Positions 16,739 to 26,931 are shown, numbered from the stretch's first letter. The stretch: DNA of 64,000 bases from Actibacterium sp. MT2.3-13A (GCF_018139985.1 NZ_JAGSOU010000006.1:1-64000), one strand, 5' to 3'. Notes: a model not told the origin generated them from the letters alone. Program-made: numbers and translations.

Positions 16739-18640
16739 TTACGCGACCGGCTTGACCAGCAGGCGGCCGCGCATCTCCATATGGAGCGCGTGGCAGAACC
16801 ACTGGCAGTAGTACCAGTGCACGCCCGGACGGTCGGCGGTGAAGGTGACCGAGGCAGTGGCCTGCGGTCCGACCTCGAAGGCGATGCCGTGGTTGCCCAG
16901 GGTGAAGCCGTGGGTCAGGTCGTCGACCTCGTCCATGTTCGAGACGTAGATCGTCACCTCGTCGCCCTGGTTGACCTCGATCTTGTCGAGGCTGAACGCC
17001 GGCGCGACCGAGTGCATGTAGACCCGCACCTTGTTGCCGTCGCGGATCACGTCGGCCCCCCAGTCGAGATCGACGCCGTCCTTCTCGGCCTGGACGCGCG
17101 CCTCTTCCCACAGCGGATCGCCGCGGTCGTAGACCGAGATCGGGTTCACCTTGTCGGCGCGCACCAGGATGCAGTCATGCGGTTCGGCGAAGGTCGGACC
17201 GTCGTGGATCAGTTCCATCTTGGCGCCCGAGATGTCGATCACCTGGTCGTTCTCGGGTTTGAGCGGACCGACGTTGAGGAAGCGGTCCTTCGAGAACTTG
17301 TTGAGCGAGATCAGGAACTGCCCGTCCGCCTCCAGCGTCTCGCCCATGGTGGTGTGGTTGTGCCCGGGCTGGTAGTGCACGTCGATCTTTTCGATGATCG
17401 GGTCCACGTCCTTGCCGGCATAGGCCTCGACCGCCTTCTCGATGTTCCACTTGCACATCTGGCTGTCGAGGAACAGCGTGGTGAATGCGTTGCCCTTGCC
17501 GTCGAAGGCGGTGTGGAGCGGGCCGAGGCCGAGCTGCGGCTCCGCCACCACGGCCGAGCGCGGCTCGGCCCCGCCGAAGACCTCGGGCAGCTTGGTCACG
17601 TCGATCACGGTGACGGTGGGCGACAGCTTGCCGTTGATGCACAGGTGCCGCTTGTCCGGCGCCATGTTGCAGCCATGCGGCGAGTTGGAGACGGGGATAT
17701 AGGCGGTGTATTTCGCCCCGTGGCGGCCGTCGAGCACCTTCACGCCGTTGTATTCCTTGAAGTCCCCGGCAGCGACGCCCGCCTCGATCGCCTCGATGTT
17801 GAAGACCACGACCCAGTCCTGCTCGTTGGCCGTCATTTCGGCCAGCGTCACGCCATTTTCGGAGTTGTAGCAGGTGGAAAAGGCCCACTTGCCCTCATAG
17901 TCGGCGTCGCAGTTGTCGAGGTTGCCGTCCACGATCACCTGCCAGGCGATCTCCATCGTGTCGCCGTCGATGGCGGTGAAGATCGAGACGTATTTTCCCG
18001 GCTCGTCCAGCACCGCGCCGTCGTTGGGCAGCGGGATGCGGTGTTCGCCATTGGCAAAGACATAGCCCGTGCGCGGGTATTTCTGCGGGCGCAGACCGTG
18101 GATGTCCGAGGTGTTGGGGATCTCGATGACCTTGTCGGTCTTCATGATGTCGCAGCGGATGCGCGCGACACGGGTGTTGGCCTTGTCGTTGGCGAACAGG
18201 TAGCGCCCGTCATAGGTGCCTTCGGTGAAGGACATGTGAGGGTGGTGCAAATCGCCGTTGTCGTAGGTCTTCATCCCGCGTTTGGCCAGGAACTCCCTGG
18301 TCTCGGGCAGCAGGCCCTCGGTCAGGATCTTCAGGCTTTCGTTGGTGAGGCCCCAGCCGGTGGCGGAGCAGCGGTTGAAGACCGGGATCCGCATCAGCTC
18401 ACGCATCGAGGGCACGCCGATGATCCGCACCTCGCCGGACTGACCCGAGGACCAGAAGCCATAGTAGCTGTCCAGTTCGCCCGGGGCGACTTCGGTCTTT
18501 GCGGTTGCCGCGTGGGCCGCGCGGGTCGAGGCCAGAAGCCCGAGCCCGCCGCTGCCGCCGGCCACGCCGGCCAGGGCCGCGGCCCCCGCTGTTCCGCCAA
18601 GAAGGCCGCGTCGGCTGACGCCTTTGTTTTCTTCACTCAT
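16739..18640 (-). CDS. nosZ: Nitrous oxide reductase, clade I (Tat-exported)
   Basis: 633 residues. A twin-arginine signal (SRRGLLGG near residue 9, cleavage near AAHA) marks clade I NosZ. The seven-bladed propeller carries the CuZ histidines in [38 protein letters not shown] and FAEPHDC. The C-terminal cupredoxin domain has the CuA motif [12 protein letters not shown]. It reduces N2O to N2 in the periplasm, with electrons from pseudoazurin or cytochrome c. The ATG at 18640 follows AGGAGAATAGTCCC, which fixes the start; it begins four bases after nosR ends. Confidence 0.97.
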   Translation of the reverse strand: MSEENKGVSRRGLLGGTAGAAALAGVAGGSGGLGLLASTRAAHAATAKTEVAPGELDSYYGFWSSGQSGEVRIIGVPSMRELMRIPVFNRCSATGWGLTNESLKILTEGLLPETREFLAKRGMKTYDNGDLHHPHMSFTEGTYDGRYLFANDKANTRVARIRCDIMKTDKVIEIPNTSDIHGLRPQKYPRTGYVFANGEHRIPLPNDGAVLDEPGKYVSIFTAIDGDTMEIAWQVIVDGNLDNCDADYEGKWAFSTCYNSENGVTLAEMTANEQDWVVVFNIEAIEAGVAAGDFKEYNGVKVLDGRHGAKYTAYIPVSNSPHGCNMAPDKRHLCINGKLSPTVTVIDVTKLPEVFGGAEPRSAVVAEPQLGLGPLHTAFDGKGNAFTTLFLDSQMCKWNIEKAVEAYAGKDVDPIIEKIDVHYQPGHNHTTMGETLEADGQFLISLNKFSKDRFLNVGPLKPENDQVIDISGAKMELIHDGPTFAEPHDCILVRADKVNPISVYDRGDPLWEEARVQAEKDGVDLDWGADVIRDGNKVRVYMHSVAPAFSLDKIEVNQGDEVTIYVSNMDEVDDLTHGFTLGNHGIAFEVGPQATASVTFTADRPGVHWYYCQWFCHALHMEMRGRLLVKPVA

Positions 18641-18644
18641 GGGA

Positions 18645-20846
18645 CTATTCTCCTTTGTTGCGTTTGGAAACCTGGTTGGGATGGCCGAAGTCCGGCCGCT
18701 CGGGCGCGGCGGCGAGCGCCGCCGCCGAGACCGCATCCTTGGCGCGGCGCTTGTCGCGCTTGATGACGACGGGGCAGCGCGCGTGATCCTGGTAGAGGAC
18801 CTGGCAGTTCAGGCAGGAGATGCATTCGTTCGGGTTGATCTCGCCTGTCGGATGGATCGCCTTGACCGGGCAATCGGTGGCGCAGAGCTGGCAGGGGTTG
18901 CCGCACTCCTTGTAGCGTCTGAGCCAGCGGAACATGTGCAGCCGCGCTGGAATGGCGAGCCCGCCGCCCAAGGGGCAGACATAGCGACAATAGAAGCGCT
19001 CGATGAAAAGTCCGGGCAGCAGGAAGCCGAGCGCGATCAGCACGAAGGGCAGGGGGCGCGCGAATTTCAGGATGATGGCGGTCTTGAAGGGCTCCACCTC
19101 GGCGAATTTCTCCGCCAATTCGAACGAGTAGAGCGAGAGGCCGAACAGCCCCAGAAAGAGGATGTATTTCACCGCCCAGAGCCGCTCGTGCAGCCCCCAG
19201 GGCAGGGTGATCTGCGGCACGCCAAGGCGCCGGGCCAGCTTGTTCGACAGTTCCTGAAGCGCGCCGAAGGGGCACAGCCACCCGCAATAGGCCCCGCGCG
19301 CCCAGAACAGCAGCGCCGCGGCCACAGCGAACCACAGGATGAAGATCAGCGGGTCCATCAGGAAGGTGTCCCACTTGAATTCGCTGAACAGCGCGTTCGC
19401 CACCGCCAGCACGTTGACGACGGAAAGCTGGGCGTTGGCGATCCAGCCGACGAAAACCAACGTGAAGATCAGATAGCCGTTGCGCAGCAGGGCAAAGCGG
19501 CGCGCGTTGAGCGTGGCGAAGTTCTGGAAGAAGAAGATGCCGCTCAGCAGGGCCAGCGCCGCGCTGAGGATCAGGACCTGGCCCCGCTTCGCCTCCCAGA
19601 TCCGTATCCAGAGCGCGTCGCGCGCGCCCGGTTCGGCCCGCGTGGCGGCGGGCTCGGCGACGGGGGCGGCCGCGACGGTCCGGGTGTAGGGCTCGGGCAG
19701 TTCGTAGCCCAGGTCGTAGGTCAGAAAGACCTTTTCGATCGGCCCCACCGCGCGGCTGACGAGGAATTGCAGGCGGAAGGGAGCGGCGGGGTCGAACCCG
19801 GCCTCGGCGGGCACGATGAACAGGTCCATCTCCGGGAATTCCGGCGCGTCCCCGGCTGCGATGTGGACGATGCGGGCATGCTGGCGGTCGCGGAAACGGT
19901 GCGAAATCTCGCCCTGGATCAGCTGGAAACGGTCGAAGATGCCGCCGCGCACATAGCCCGATCCCTTGAAGGACCAGCGCCCCGCGTTGAATACGGCGAT
20001 CGCCTCGTCGCCGGGCTTGAGGCGTTTGGTGAGATTGCCATAGGCAGCCTCGCCCAGCAGGCTGCGGCCGATCGCCGGCTGGCTGACCAGCGCGGTCCAG
20101 ATGTCGGCGAAGGCGTCGTCGTCGGGGGCGGGCTCGGCATGTTTCGCGGTGCGCGCATCGCCCAGCGCCGCGAAATCGGCGTTGACCGTGGCCACATCAA
20201 GGGTGAGACGGCGCAGCGTTCCGTCCCCGGCCAGCGTCGGCCAGTCGCCGATGGCGCCGGCCGCGCGGTCGATTTCGCGCCGCGGTCCAGTTTCCTTGGG
20301 CGCTGAGAAACCGTCGAGGCCCAGCGCCTGCGCCGCCTTGATCCCGGCGCGCAGGATGGAGTCGTCGATCACCATGATCGTGACCGTGGCGCCGGAGACG
20401 ATCTCCAGATCCTCGGGGTCGCGCCGGGCGGCGTCCTTGCGCAGGTCAAAGCCCGAGTAATGCGCGATGACCCGGCGGATGTCGTCTTCGGGGATGCCGA
20501 CCAGCACGATCGGCTCGGAATGCTTGACCAGCTTGGCGCCGGTCAGCACGGCCTCGGGCGAGATCCCCGCGACGATGTGGATGGGCTTGCCGGAATAGCC
20601 CGTGGTGGGAACGAAATCCGAGGTGAGGAAGGCCCAGCCCAGCGTCTTTTCCCCGTCCAGTGCCGGCACCAGCCCGTTCTCGTCGGCCGCGCCGAAGCGC
20701 GTGGCCCCCGGGACGATCTCGGACGGCGTGACGTCCCGGAGGTAATCGACGATCAGGTTGCCTGCATGGGCGGGCAGGACGAAGAGCCAGACAAGAAGAA
20801 TGCTCCGGACGAGGGTCTTGAACGCGTGGGCCATATTCCATTCCAT
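18645..20846 (-). CDS. nosR: NosR, membrane-bound iron-sulfur flavoprotein for N2O respiration
   Basis: 733 residues: Sec signal, periplasmic FMN-binding domain with the covalent flavin motif SGATVT (about 151-156), membrane helices, two CxxxCP motifs ([12 protein letters not shown] and [10 protein letters not shown]) and a C-terminal cytoplasmic double 4Fe-4S ferredoxin domain ([15 protein letters not shown] and [12 protein letters not shown]). NosR passes electrons from the quinol pool to NosZ and supports nosZ expression. Start candidates are TTG 20852, ATG 20846 and ATG 20834; none has a strong ribosome site, and 20846 was chosen as the first ATG. Confidence 0.94.
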   Translation of the reverse strand: MEWNMAHAFKTLVRSILLVWLFVLPAHAGNLIVDYLRDVTPSEIVPGATRFGAADENGLVPALDGEKTLGWAFLTSDFVPTTGYSGKPIHIVAGISPEAVLTGAKLVKHSEPIVLVGIPEDDIRRVIAHYSGFDLRKDAARRDPEDLEIVSGATVTIMVIDDSILRAGIKAAQALGLDGFSAPKETGPRREIDRAAGAIGDWPTLAGDGTLRRLTLDVATVNADFAALGDARTAKHAEPAPDDDAFADIWTALVSQPAIGRSLLGEAAYGNLTKRLKPGDEAIAVFNAGRWSFKGSGYVRGGIFDRFQLIQGEISHRFRDRQHARIVHIAAGDAPEFPEMDLFIVPAEAGFDPAAPFRLQFLVSRAVGPIEKVFLTYDLGYELPEPYTRTVAAAPVAEPAATRAEPGARDALWIRIWEAKRGQVLILSAALALLSGIFFFQNFATLNARRFALLRNGYLIFTLVFVGWIANAQLSVVNVLAVANALFSEFKWDTFLMDPLIFILWFAVAAALLFWARGAYCGWLCPFGALQELSNKLARRLGVPQITLPWGLHERLWAVKYILFLGLFGLSLYSFELAEKFAEVEPFKTAIILKFARPLPFVLIALGFLLPGLFIERFYCRYVCPLGGGLAIPARLHMFRWLRRYKECGNPCQLCATDCPVKAIHPTGEINPNECISCLNCQVLYQDHARCPVVIKRDKRRAKDAVSAAALAAAPERPDFGHPNQVSKRNKGE

Positions 20847-20905
20847 TGGCAAGGCTCCGGAAGAGCTTGACGATGGATGGATAACCCGCGCGTGGGCGGC
20901 GGAGT

Positions 20906-20919
20906 TTGCGCTGGCACAA
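20906..20919 (-). promoter_or_regulatory. Crp/Fnr (NnrR/DNR-type) box of the nos operon promoter
   Basis: TTGCGCTGGCACAA is a TTG-N8-CAA box. Exactly 22 bases downstream on the minus strand lies TATCCA (20878-20883), giving class II geometry with a start near 20871 and a leader of about 25 bases before nosR. The box is very like the one in the pseudoazurin promoter (TTTGC.CTG..ACAA in both). Confidence 0.7.
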
Positions 20920-20931
20920 CGAAGTGGGCGA

Positions 20932-20948
20932 ATTCCGCCGCGCGGAAT
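20932..20948. promoter_or_regulatory. Palindrome upstream of the nos Fnr-type box
   Basis: ATTCCGC-CGC-GCGGAAT has perfect 7-base arms and a 3-base spacer. It lies 12 bases upstream of the Crp/Fnr box, near -70 of the proposed nosR start. It may bind a second regulator. I do not recognise the motif. Confidence 0.4.
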
Positions 20949-21005
20949 GTCGAGGCGTCAGTGCCCCGCGGTCCAAGTCCGTTTTTTCTGAGGGTGGTTA
21001 AGGGC

Positions 21006-22169
21006 TTAGTCGCCGTCAGCCTCGGTCTGTCCGTCGGCCGAAAGGATATCGGCGGTCTGCGCCCCAACTGGCTGTGGCGGGAACTCCAGTCGCGGCGGGC
21101 AGGCCGACATCGTGAAACCGGCCACCGGCACGGTGAGCCCGTCCAGCGAATGGCCTGGCACCCGGTGCCGCTGGAAGACGCCGCGCGCGCGCAGTTGGGG
21201 ATCGGCCAGCGCTTCCTCCAGGCGGCGCACCCGGGCGGCGGGAATCCGTCGCGCGATGAAGAATTCCTCCCAGTCGGCGGCCCCGCGCGTGGCAAGGATC
21301 GTGCTCAGCGCGGATTTCTCCTCGGCATGGGCATCGAGGCGGGCGTTGTTGTCCTGCCGTATCAGATCGTCCCGCCCGAGCGCGCGCCACAGACGCTCCT
21401 GCTGGGCCAGGTTGGAGGCGGCGATCATGATCGGCTCGTCGAGCGTGTCGTAGCAGCCGAGCGTGGCGAAGAAGAAATCGTTGCCGGCGGCCTCGGGGTG
21501 GACACCGTTCCACAGAAATCCGGCCGCGGGCGCGCTCATCAGCATCAGCGCGACATCGAGCATCGAGACGTCCACATGCTGGCCCTGCCCGGTCCGGGTC
21601 CGGTGAAACAGCGCCGCCGTGATGGCGAAGGCCGCCGTGGTGCCGGTGGCATAGTCGATCACCGGCGCCCCGCACCTGAGCGCGGGGCCGCCCGGCGTGC
21701 CGGTCATCGCCATCATGCCGCAGAACGCCTGGATCACGTTGTCGTAGCCGGTCTGCGCGCGGCGCGGCCCGGTGGCGCCGAACGCGGAGATCGAGCAATA
21801 GACAAGGCCGGGGTTGCGCGCCCTGAGCACCTCGTGGCCGAGGCCGAGCGCTTCGAAAGCGCCGGGGCGATAGTTCTCGACGAAGACATCCGCCTCATCG
21901 ACGAGCCGCAGCAGGGCAGCGCGGCCCGCCTCTGTCTTGAGATCGAGCGCGACCGCCTTCTTGTTCGACCCCTGCGCGAGGAAGGCGGTGCCCATCTTGG
22001 CGTCGGTCAGCACCCGGTCCGTGCCCTGCATCCGCGCCTGATCGGGGTCGTTGGGGTCTTCGATCTTGATGACCTCGGCGCCCAGGACCGCCATCTGGTA
22101 GGCCGCGAAGGGGCCCGCGAGGACATGGGTCGTGTCGATCACCCGCAGCCCGTCGAATGCCCGCGCCAT
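21006..22169 (-). CDS. Family III CoA-transferase (CaiB/BaiF type)
   Basis: 387 residues of the CaiB/BaiF family: RVIDTTHVLAGPFAAYQMAVLGAEVIKIE at the N-terminus, the hinge GSNKKAVALDLKT, and the catalytic-Asp region PVIDYATG (Asp172). These enzymes move CoA between carboxylic acids, often activating a substrate with succinyl-CoA. It is the last gene of the eight-gene TRAP-linked operon, 10 bases after the SDR gene. It would activate a pathway acid or product; the exact acid is unknown. Confidence 0.85.
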   Translation of the reverse strand: MARAFDGLRVIDTTHVLAGPFAAYQMAVLGAEVIKIEDPNDPDQARMQGTDRVLTDAKMGTAFLAQGSNKKAVALDLKTEAGRAALLRLVDEADVFVENYRPGAFEALGLGHEVLRARNPGLVYCSISAFGATGPRRAQTGYDNVIQAFCGMMAMTGTPGGPALRCGAPVIDYATGTTAAFAITAALFHRTRTGQGQHVDVSMLDVALMLMSAPAAGFLWNGVHPEAAGNDFFFATLGCYDTLDEPIMIAASNLAQQERLWRALGRDDLIRQDNNARLDAHAEEKSALSTILATRGAADWEEFFIARRIPAARVRRLEEALADPQLRARGVFQRHRVPGHSLDGLTVPVAGFTMSACPPRLEFPPQPVGAQTADILSADGQTEADGD

Positions 22170-22179
22170 GTTCTCCCCC

Positions 22180-22980
22180 TCAGTCGCAGCGCACGCTCAT
22201 GCCGCCATCGACGACGATCTCGGTGCCGGTGATGAAGCGGGCCTCGTCCGAGGCGAGGAACAGTGCCGCGTTGGCCGTGTCGCGCCCGTCGCCCATCCAG
22301 CCCAGCGGGATGCGCCCGAGCCGCGAGGCGAGCAGCGCGTCCACGTCGCCGCCGGCCCGCTGGCCCGCCAGCCGCGCCTCGACCATCGGCGTGTGCAACT
22401 GTCCGGGCACGACGGTGTTCACCCGAACGCCCCTGGGCGCGTATTCCACCGCGACGACGCGGCTGAACTGGATCACGCCCGCCTTGGTCGCGGCATAGGC
22501 GCATTGCGCGGCGCCGGTCCAGCGCAGCCCGGAGGTGGACGACGTGTTGACGATGCTGCCCGCCCCCTGTTCGGCCATGTGCGGCAGCACATTGCGGCAG
22601 GTTAGGTAGACGGATTTGAGGTTGAAATCCACCTGCCGGTTCCAGGTCTCCTCGTCCAGTTCAACCGGCCCGCCCTTGGCCGAGCCGCCTACGTTGTTGA
22701 CGAGGATATCCACCCGCCCGAACCGCGTGATGCAGGCGGCGACCATCGCCTCGACCGAGGCGCCGTCGGTCACGTCGCACAGATGCGGCTCGATCTCGCC
22801 GCCGACCTCGCGGGTGCGCGCGATCGTCTCGGTCATCGTCTCCTCGCGCAGGTCCACCGCGAAGATTCGGGCGCCTTCCTCGGCGAAGCGCACGCAGGTC
22901 GCGCGGCCGTTGCCCCAGCCCGGCCCGACGCAGCCTGCGCCGGTGACGATGGCGACCTTGCCCTGCAACCGCCCTGCCAT
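22180..22980 (-). CDS. Short-chain dehydrogenase/reductase (SDR)
   Basis: 266 residues, classical SDR. It has the nucleotide-binding TGAG start (residues 13-16), NNVGG (95-99), catalytic Ser about 148, Tyr162 and Lys166 (YAATK), and a C-terminal ITGTEIVVDGGMS. It oxidises or reduces a hydroxyl/keto group with NAD(P). The ATG at 22980 shares a base with the upstream hydrolase stop; a GTG one codon earlier is possible. The glycine motif is longer than usual (TGAGCVGPGWGNG), as in some SDR subfamilies. Confidence 0.87.
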   Translation of the reverse strand: MAGRLQGKVAIVTGAGCVGPGWGNGRATCVRFAEEGARIFAVDLREETMTETIARTREVGGEIEPHLCDVTDGASVEAMVAACITRFGRVDILVNNVGGSAKGGPVELDEETWNRQVDFNLKSVYLTCRNVLPHMAEQGAGSIVNTSSTSGLRWTGAAQCAYAATKAGVIQFSRVVAVEYAPRGVRVNTVVPGQLHTPMVEARLAGQRAGGDVDALLASRLGRIPLGWMGDGRDTANAALFLASDEARFITGTEIVVDGGMSVRCD

Positions 22981-23858
22981 CACATTTCCTCCCCGAAACG
23001 ATAGAGCCGCGCCGGGTTGTCCACCAGCAGCCGCCGCAGCGCCGTCTCGTCCGGGCAGATGTCCTGCAGCAAATCCACGAGGATGCCGTCATCCGGTGGC
23101 GCGGCGCGATAGTTCGGGTGTGGCCAGTCCGTGCCCCAGATCGTCCGGTCCGGGAAGGTTTCGACCAGCTTGCGCGCGAAGGGCGTCGCGTCGGCATAGG
23201 GCGGCTCCTGCGTCGAGCATCGCTCCGATCCGGAGACCTTGATCCAGACATGCGCCTTCTCGCCCAGACGCATGAGATGCTGGAAGGGGGCCTGGTCCAT
23301 GCCCAGCGAGGCGTCCACGCGCCCCATGTGGTCGATCACCACCGGGCAGGGCAGATCGGCCAGCACCGGGGCCATGTCCGCGATCAGGCCGGCCTCCATG
23401 TGGACCAGCAGCTGCCAATCCGCGTCGGCCAGGCGCGGCGCGAGGGCGCGCAGCTGCTCGGCCGTGGCGCCCGGCGCGAGATGCGCCATGTAGTTGAACC
23501 GGATGCCGCGGAAGCCCTGGCGCTTGAGCCGTTGGATATCTTCGTCGGCAACATCGGGCGGCGCCAGCGCAATGCCCAGATAGGTGCCGGGGCGGGCGGC
23601 GATGGCATCGGCCACGGCCGAGTTGTCATAGCCGTGGCACCCCGACTGCACGATCACGCAACGGTCGATCCCGAGCATGTCGTGCAGGGCGAACAGCTGC
23701 TCCTTGGGGGCGTCTCCCGGCTTGAAACCGCTCTTGGGGTCGTAGGGAAAGCGCGAGACCGGCCCAAAGACATGCACATGGGTGTCGGTCGCGCCCTCGG
23801 GCAGCTTCAGCCGCGGTTTCGACGGGTTGGGGTTCCAGGTGATTGCAGCGTCGTTCAT
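22980..23858 (-). CDS. Amidohydrolase-2 family hydrolase, LigI-like (2-pyrone-4,6-dicarboxylate lactonase type)
   Basis: 292 residues, TIM-barrel amidohydrolase. The metal/substrate motif DTHVHVFG (His27, His29) is followed by RFPYDPKSGFKP, HMEAG, VIDHMGR and the catalytic Asp region WGTDWPHPN. This pattern is close to LigI and related lactonases that open a lactone ring or hydrolyse a C-C or C-O bond of a carboxylated ring. Substrate is not known. It is coupled to the genes on both sides by 4-base and 1-base overlaps. Confidence 0.8.
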   Translation of the reverse strand: MNDAAITWNPNPSKPRLKLPEGATDTHVHVFGPVSRFPYDPKSGFKPGDAPKEQLFALHDMLGIDRCVIVQSGCHGYDNSAVADAIAARPGTYLGIALAPPDVADEDIQRLKRQGFRGIRFNYMAHLAPGATAEQLRALAPRLADADWQLLVHMEAGLIADMAPVLADLPCPVVIDHMGRVDASLGMDQAPFQHLMRLGEKAHVWIKVSGSERCSTQEPPYADATPFARKLVETFPDRTIWGTDWPHPNYRAAPPDDGILVDLLQDICPDETALRRLLVDNPARLYRFGEEM

Positions 23859-24418
23859 GAGAGTTCCCGTTCGGCGTCGTCAGGGGGGGAGATGCGGAAG
23901 ACGTTGAGCGTCATCGAAATCAGCGTGTAGTAGCCCAGCACGCCGACCAGATCGACGAGCCGCGCGGTGCCCAGAGCCGCCTCGGCCTCGGCGAACAGGG
24001 CGTCCGGAACCTGCCGGGTCTCCAGCACGGCGCGCGCGAACTGGTGGACGATGCGCTCTTCGTCATCGGAGAAGGGAGGGGCGGAGCCGGCGCGGAGGGC
24101 CTCGATCACCGCGGGCGACAGCCCCGCCTTCAGCGCCGGCGGCTTGTGGGCGAACCACTCGTATTCCGCGCCCCAGTGGCGCGCCATGGTGAGGATCGCA
24201 AGCTCGGACAGGCGCGGCTCCAGCGCGGAGTCGTAGCGGCAATAACGCCCCAGCTCCTGCGCCCGCGCGGCCAGTTCGGGGCGGTGCAGCCAGACCGCGA
24301 GCGGGCCGCGCACGCCGCCGCGGGGGCCGCTGGCGATGGCCTCGTGGATCTTGCGCTGGCGCGCGTCATAGGTTGCGGGGTCGGGCGCGGCAAGGCGCTG
24401 CGCGGGCCAGTCAGTCAT
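23855..24418 (-). CDS. Carboxymuconolactone decarboxylase family protein
   Basis: 187 residues of the CMD/AhpD-like all-helical fold: LSELAILTMARHWGAEYEWFAHKPPALKAGLS carries the conserved Glu and His. The CxxC pair of AhpD peroxidases is absent (the region is GAEYEW), which argues for a decarboxylase/lactonase-type activity rather than a thiol peroxidase. Its start is 8 bases before the GST stop on the opposite reading of the operon (overlap), so it is translationally coupled. Confidence 0.82.
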   Translation of the reverse strand: MTDWPAQRLAAPDPATYDARQRKIHEAIASGPRGGVRGPLAVWLHRPELAARAQELGRYCRYDSALEPRLSELAILTMARHWGAEYEWFAHKPPALKAGLSPAVIEALRAGSAPPFSDDEERIVHQFARAVLETRQVPDALFAEAEAALGTARLVDLVGVLGYYTLISMTLNVFRISPPDDAERELS

Positions 24419-25082
24419 GCGGTCGCTCCGTCAGGTCAAAGGCAGGTTCGGCGGCGGCGAAGGCATCGAGCCAACCGGCCAGAGCCGGCCAGCGCGGGCG
24501 CCAGTCCACCGGCCGGCGCCAGTCGAGATAGCCGAGCGCACAGGCCAGCGAGATGGAGGCCGCGTCGGTATGGGTTGGATCGGGCGGCGCGTCGCTGAGC
24601 GCGGAGAGCCCGCGCAGCACCTTGCCCCGCTGGTGCTCCAGCCAGACCTCGGAGACCTGCTCGGGCGCGCGGAAACGGCCCTCGTAGACCATCAGCAGCG
24701 CGGCATCGGTTACGCCATCGGCCAGGCACGCGGCCGTCAGGCATCGAAACCGGGCCTTTCCCGAGGCCGGGATGATGCGCCCGCCGCCGGCGAGCGTGTC
24801 GAAATACTCAAGGATCACGCGGCTGTCGAACAGCGTCTCGCCGTCGGTCAGAAGGCAGGGGATCTTGCCCAGCGGGTTCTGCGCGCGCAGGTCGTCCTCG
24901 GGGTCGCGGGTGTCGCCCGGGATCACCTCGATCCGGTCGGCCAGCCCCAGCACTTGCGCCGCCATGCGCACCTTGCGGCCATAGGGCGAGGTCAGCGTCG
25001 AGCGCAGTATCGCCCGCCCGCCCCTGCCGGCGCCGCGCAACTCAAGCGTCGGCCCGGCGTTGGTGACATCGCGCGCGGTCAT
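24411..25082 (-). CDS. Glutathione S-transferase family protein
   Basis: 223 residues: thioredoxin-like N-terminal domain with LTSPYGRKVRMAAQVLG (possible catalytic Ser) and NPLGKIPCLLTDGETLFDSRVILEYFD (the Pro and Glu/Ser glutathione-binding loop), then a helical C-terminal domain. In a catabolic operon such a protein may isomerise a cis double bond or open a ring with glutathione, like maleylacetoacetate or maleylpyruvate isomerase; this is inference. The ATG at 25082 overlaps the dctM stop (ATGA); the longer open frame above is an antiframe of dctM. Confidence 0.82.
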   Translation of the reverse strand: MTARDVTNAGPTLELRGAGRGGRAILRSTLTSPYGRKVRMAAQVLGLADRIEVIPGDTRDPEDDLRAQNPLGKIPCLLTDGETLFDSRVILEYFDTLAGGGRIIPASGKARFRCLTAACLADGVTDAALLMVYEGRFRAPEQVSEVWLEHQRGKVLRGLSALSDAPPDPTHTDAASISLACALGYLDWRRPVDWRPRWPALAGWLDAFAAAEPAFDLTERPHD

Positions 25083-26389
25083 TTCATCGTCTCCGGCAGG
25101 AACAGGGCGATCTGCGGGAACAGGCACAGCAGCACCAGCATCGCGAAGCCGGCCAGAACGAAGGGGACAAGCCCCCTGAACACCTGCTCCAGCCTCACCC
25201 GCCCCTCCGAGGCCGCCTGCACCACGAAACAGTTGATCCCGACCGGCGGTGTGACCGCGCCGATCTCGACCAGAAGCACGACGAAGATGCCGAACCAGAT
25301 CGGATCGAAGCCGAGGCGCATCATCACCGGGTGGGTGATCGGCAGGGTGATGGCCAGCAGCGCCGGCGCATCCATCATCATGCCGAGCGCGAGGTAGATC
25401 AGCGAGACGAGCATCACGATGACCCAGCGGTTCACCTCGAGTCCCGTCAGGTATCCGCCGACGGCATTGGCCACGCCCGACAGCGCCAGGAACTTGGAGA
25501 ACACCAGCGCGCAGATCAGGATGGCGAAAATCATGGCCGAGGTTTGAATCGTCTCCAGCAGGGTCTTGCGCAGCTCGACGCCCCGGATCCCGCGGTGCCG
25601 GAGGATCGCCAGGAGGAAGGTGGCGAAGGCGCCGATGCCCCCGGCCTCGGTCGGGGTGAAGACGCCCAGGTAAAGCCCCGCCACGATCAGGATGATGATC
25701 AGCACCAGGGGCCCGGCGAGCCGGAGCGAGGCCAGCTTCTCGCGCAGGGTGAAGTGCTGCGCCTCCATCGGCGCAAGCTCGGGCCGGCGCAGCACCGTCA
25801 GCCAGATCGCCACGCACAGGACGATCGCGAAGACGATGCCGGGAATGAAGCCCGCGATCAGCAGCGAGCCGATCGAGCTGTCGGTGAGGATGCCGTAAAC
25901 CACGACCAGTGCCGAGGGCGGGATCATCACCGCCAGCGTGCCGGCGATGGCGATCGAGGCCGAGGCGAGGCTCTTGTCGTAGCCGCGATCCAGCATCTGC
26001 GGCAGCGCCAGCTTGGTGAAGACGGTGGCGGTGCCGACCGACGAGCCCGAAGCGGCGCCGAAGGCCGCCGCCCCCAGCGTGGTGGAGATGGCCAGCCCGC
26101 CTCGCAGGTTGCCCAGCCATTTGGTGGTCGCCTCGAAGAGGTCCTCGCCCAGGCCCGCGCGCATTGCGAAGAAGCCCATCAGCAGGAACAGCGGGATCAC
26201 CGAGAAATGGAAGCTGTGGGTGGTGTCGAAGAACACGGTGCCCAGGATCGCCGTCGCCGCGGTGAAGCCGACGATGGAGGCGAGCCCTAGCGCGCCGACG
26301 AGCCCCAGCGCGACCATCACGTTCACGCCCAGAAGGATCGCGCCGAACAGCGCCGCGACCCCGATGCCGCCGATGACGAGCGAGGTCAT
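25079..26389 (-). CDS. TRAP transporter large permease (DctM family), second system
   Basis: 436 residues with about 12 membrane segments. DctM landmarks are FSVIPLFLLMGFFAMRAGL, GAAAFGAASGSSVGTATVF, GTLAVMIPPSALVVVYGI and EIGAVTPPVGINCFV. It is the ion-coupled translocator for the operon substrate. The ATG at 26389 overlaps the dctQ stop by four bases. Confidence 0.9.
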   Translation of the reverse strand: MTSLVIGGIGVAALFGAILLGVNVMVALGLVGALGLASIVGFTAATAILGTVFFDTTHSFHFSVIPLFLLMGFFAMRAGLGEDLFEATTKWLGNLRGGLAISTTLGAAAFGAASGSSVGTATVFTKLALPQMLDRGYDKSLASASIAIAGTLAVMIPPSALVVVYGILTDSSIGSLLIAGFIPGIVFAIVLCVAIWLTVLRRPELAPMEAQHFTLREKLASLRLAGPLVLIIILIVAGLYLGVFTPTEAGGIGAFATFLLAILRHRGIRGVELRKTLLETIQTSAMIFAILICALVFSKFLALSGVANAVGGYLTGLEVNRWVIVMLVSLIYLALGMMMDAPALLAITLPITHPVMMRLGFDPIWFGIFVVLLVEIGAVTPPVGINCFVVQAASEGRVRLEQVFRGLVPFVLAGFAMLVLLCLFPQIALFLPETMK

Positions 26390-26907
26390 TCCAGCACCTC
26401 CTCGGGGTCGGACAGCGCGCCGCCGAGCGCGCAATAGACTGCGTCGAGCAGGAACTGGAACGCCAGCAGGGCAAGTCCGAGGAACACCGCGAATTTCACC
26501 GGCCACAGCGGGAAGCGGATCGAACCGCGCTCAAGCTCTCCCATGGCGAGGCTCTTCATCGCCATCAGCCAGCCCGCATAGGCGGCCCAGGCAAACAGCG
26601 CCGCCCCCAGCGTCATGGCCAGCACCTCGGCCGCGCGGGCGAGGGCGGGCGGCATGTGCTGGGTCGCCAGCACCACCTTGATATGCCCGCCGCGGAACTG
26701 GGTCAGCGCCAGCGACAGGAAGATCATCAGCGGCAGCGCGCTTTCGGTCAGCTCCAGCGTGCCCGCCACGGGCGTGTTGAAGCCGTAGCGCAGCAGCGCA
26801 TTCGCGACGACCAGGCACATGACGGCAAAGGTCAGCGCGCCGGCGATCAGGCCGCACAGGGTCAGAAGGGCGCCATAGCCACGGCGCAGGGATTCGAGGC
26901 TTTGCAT
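26386..26907 (-). CDS. TRAP transporter small permease (DctQ family), second system
   Basis: 173 residues with four membrane helices and the DctQ pattern RYGFNTPVAGTLELTESALPLMIFLSLALTQFRGGHIKV. It pairs with the large permease. It begins 70 bases after the binding-protein gene, across a strong stem-loop. Confidence 0.89.
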   Translation of the reverse strand: MQSLESLRRGYGALLTLCGLIAGALTFAVMCLVVANALLRYGFNTPVAGTLELTESALPLMIFLSLALTQFRGGHIKVVLATQHMPPALARAAEVLAMTLGAALFAWAAYAGWLMAMKSLAMGELERGSIRFPLWPVKFAVFLGLALLAFQFLLDAVYCALGGALSDPEEVLE

Positions 26908-26931
26908 GGAAATTCCATTCGCGGGTGCGTT

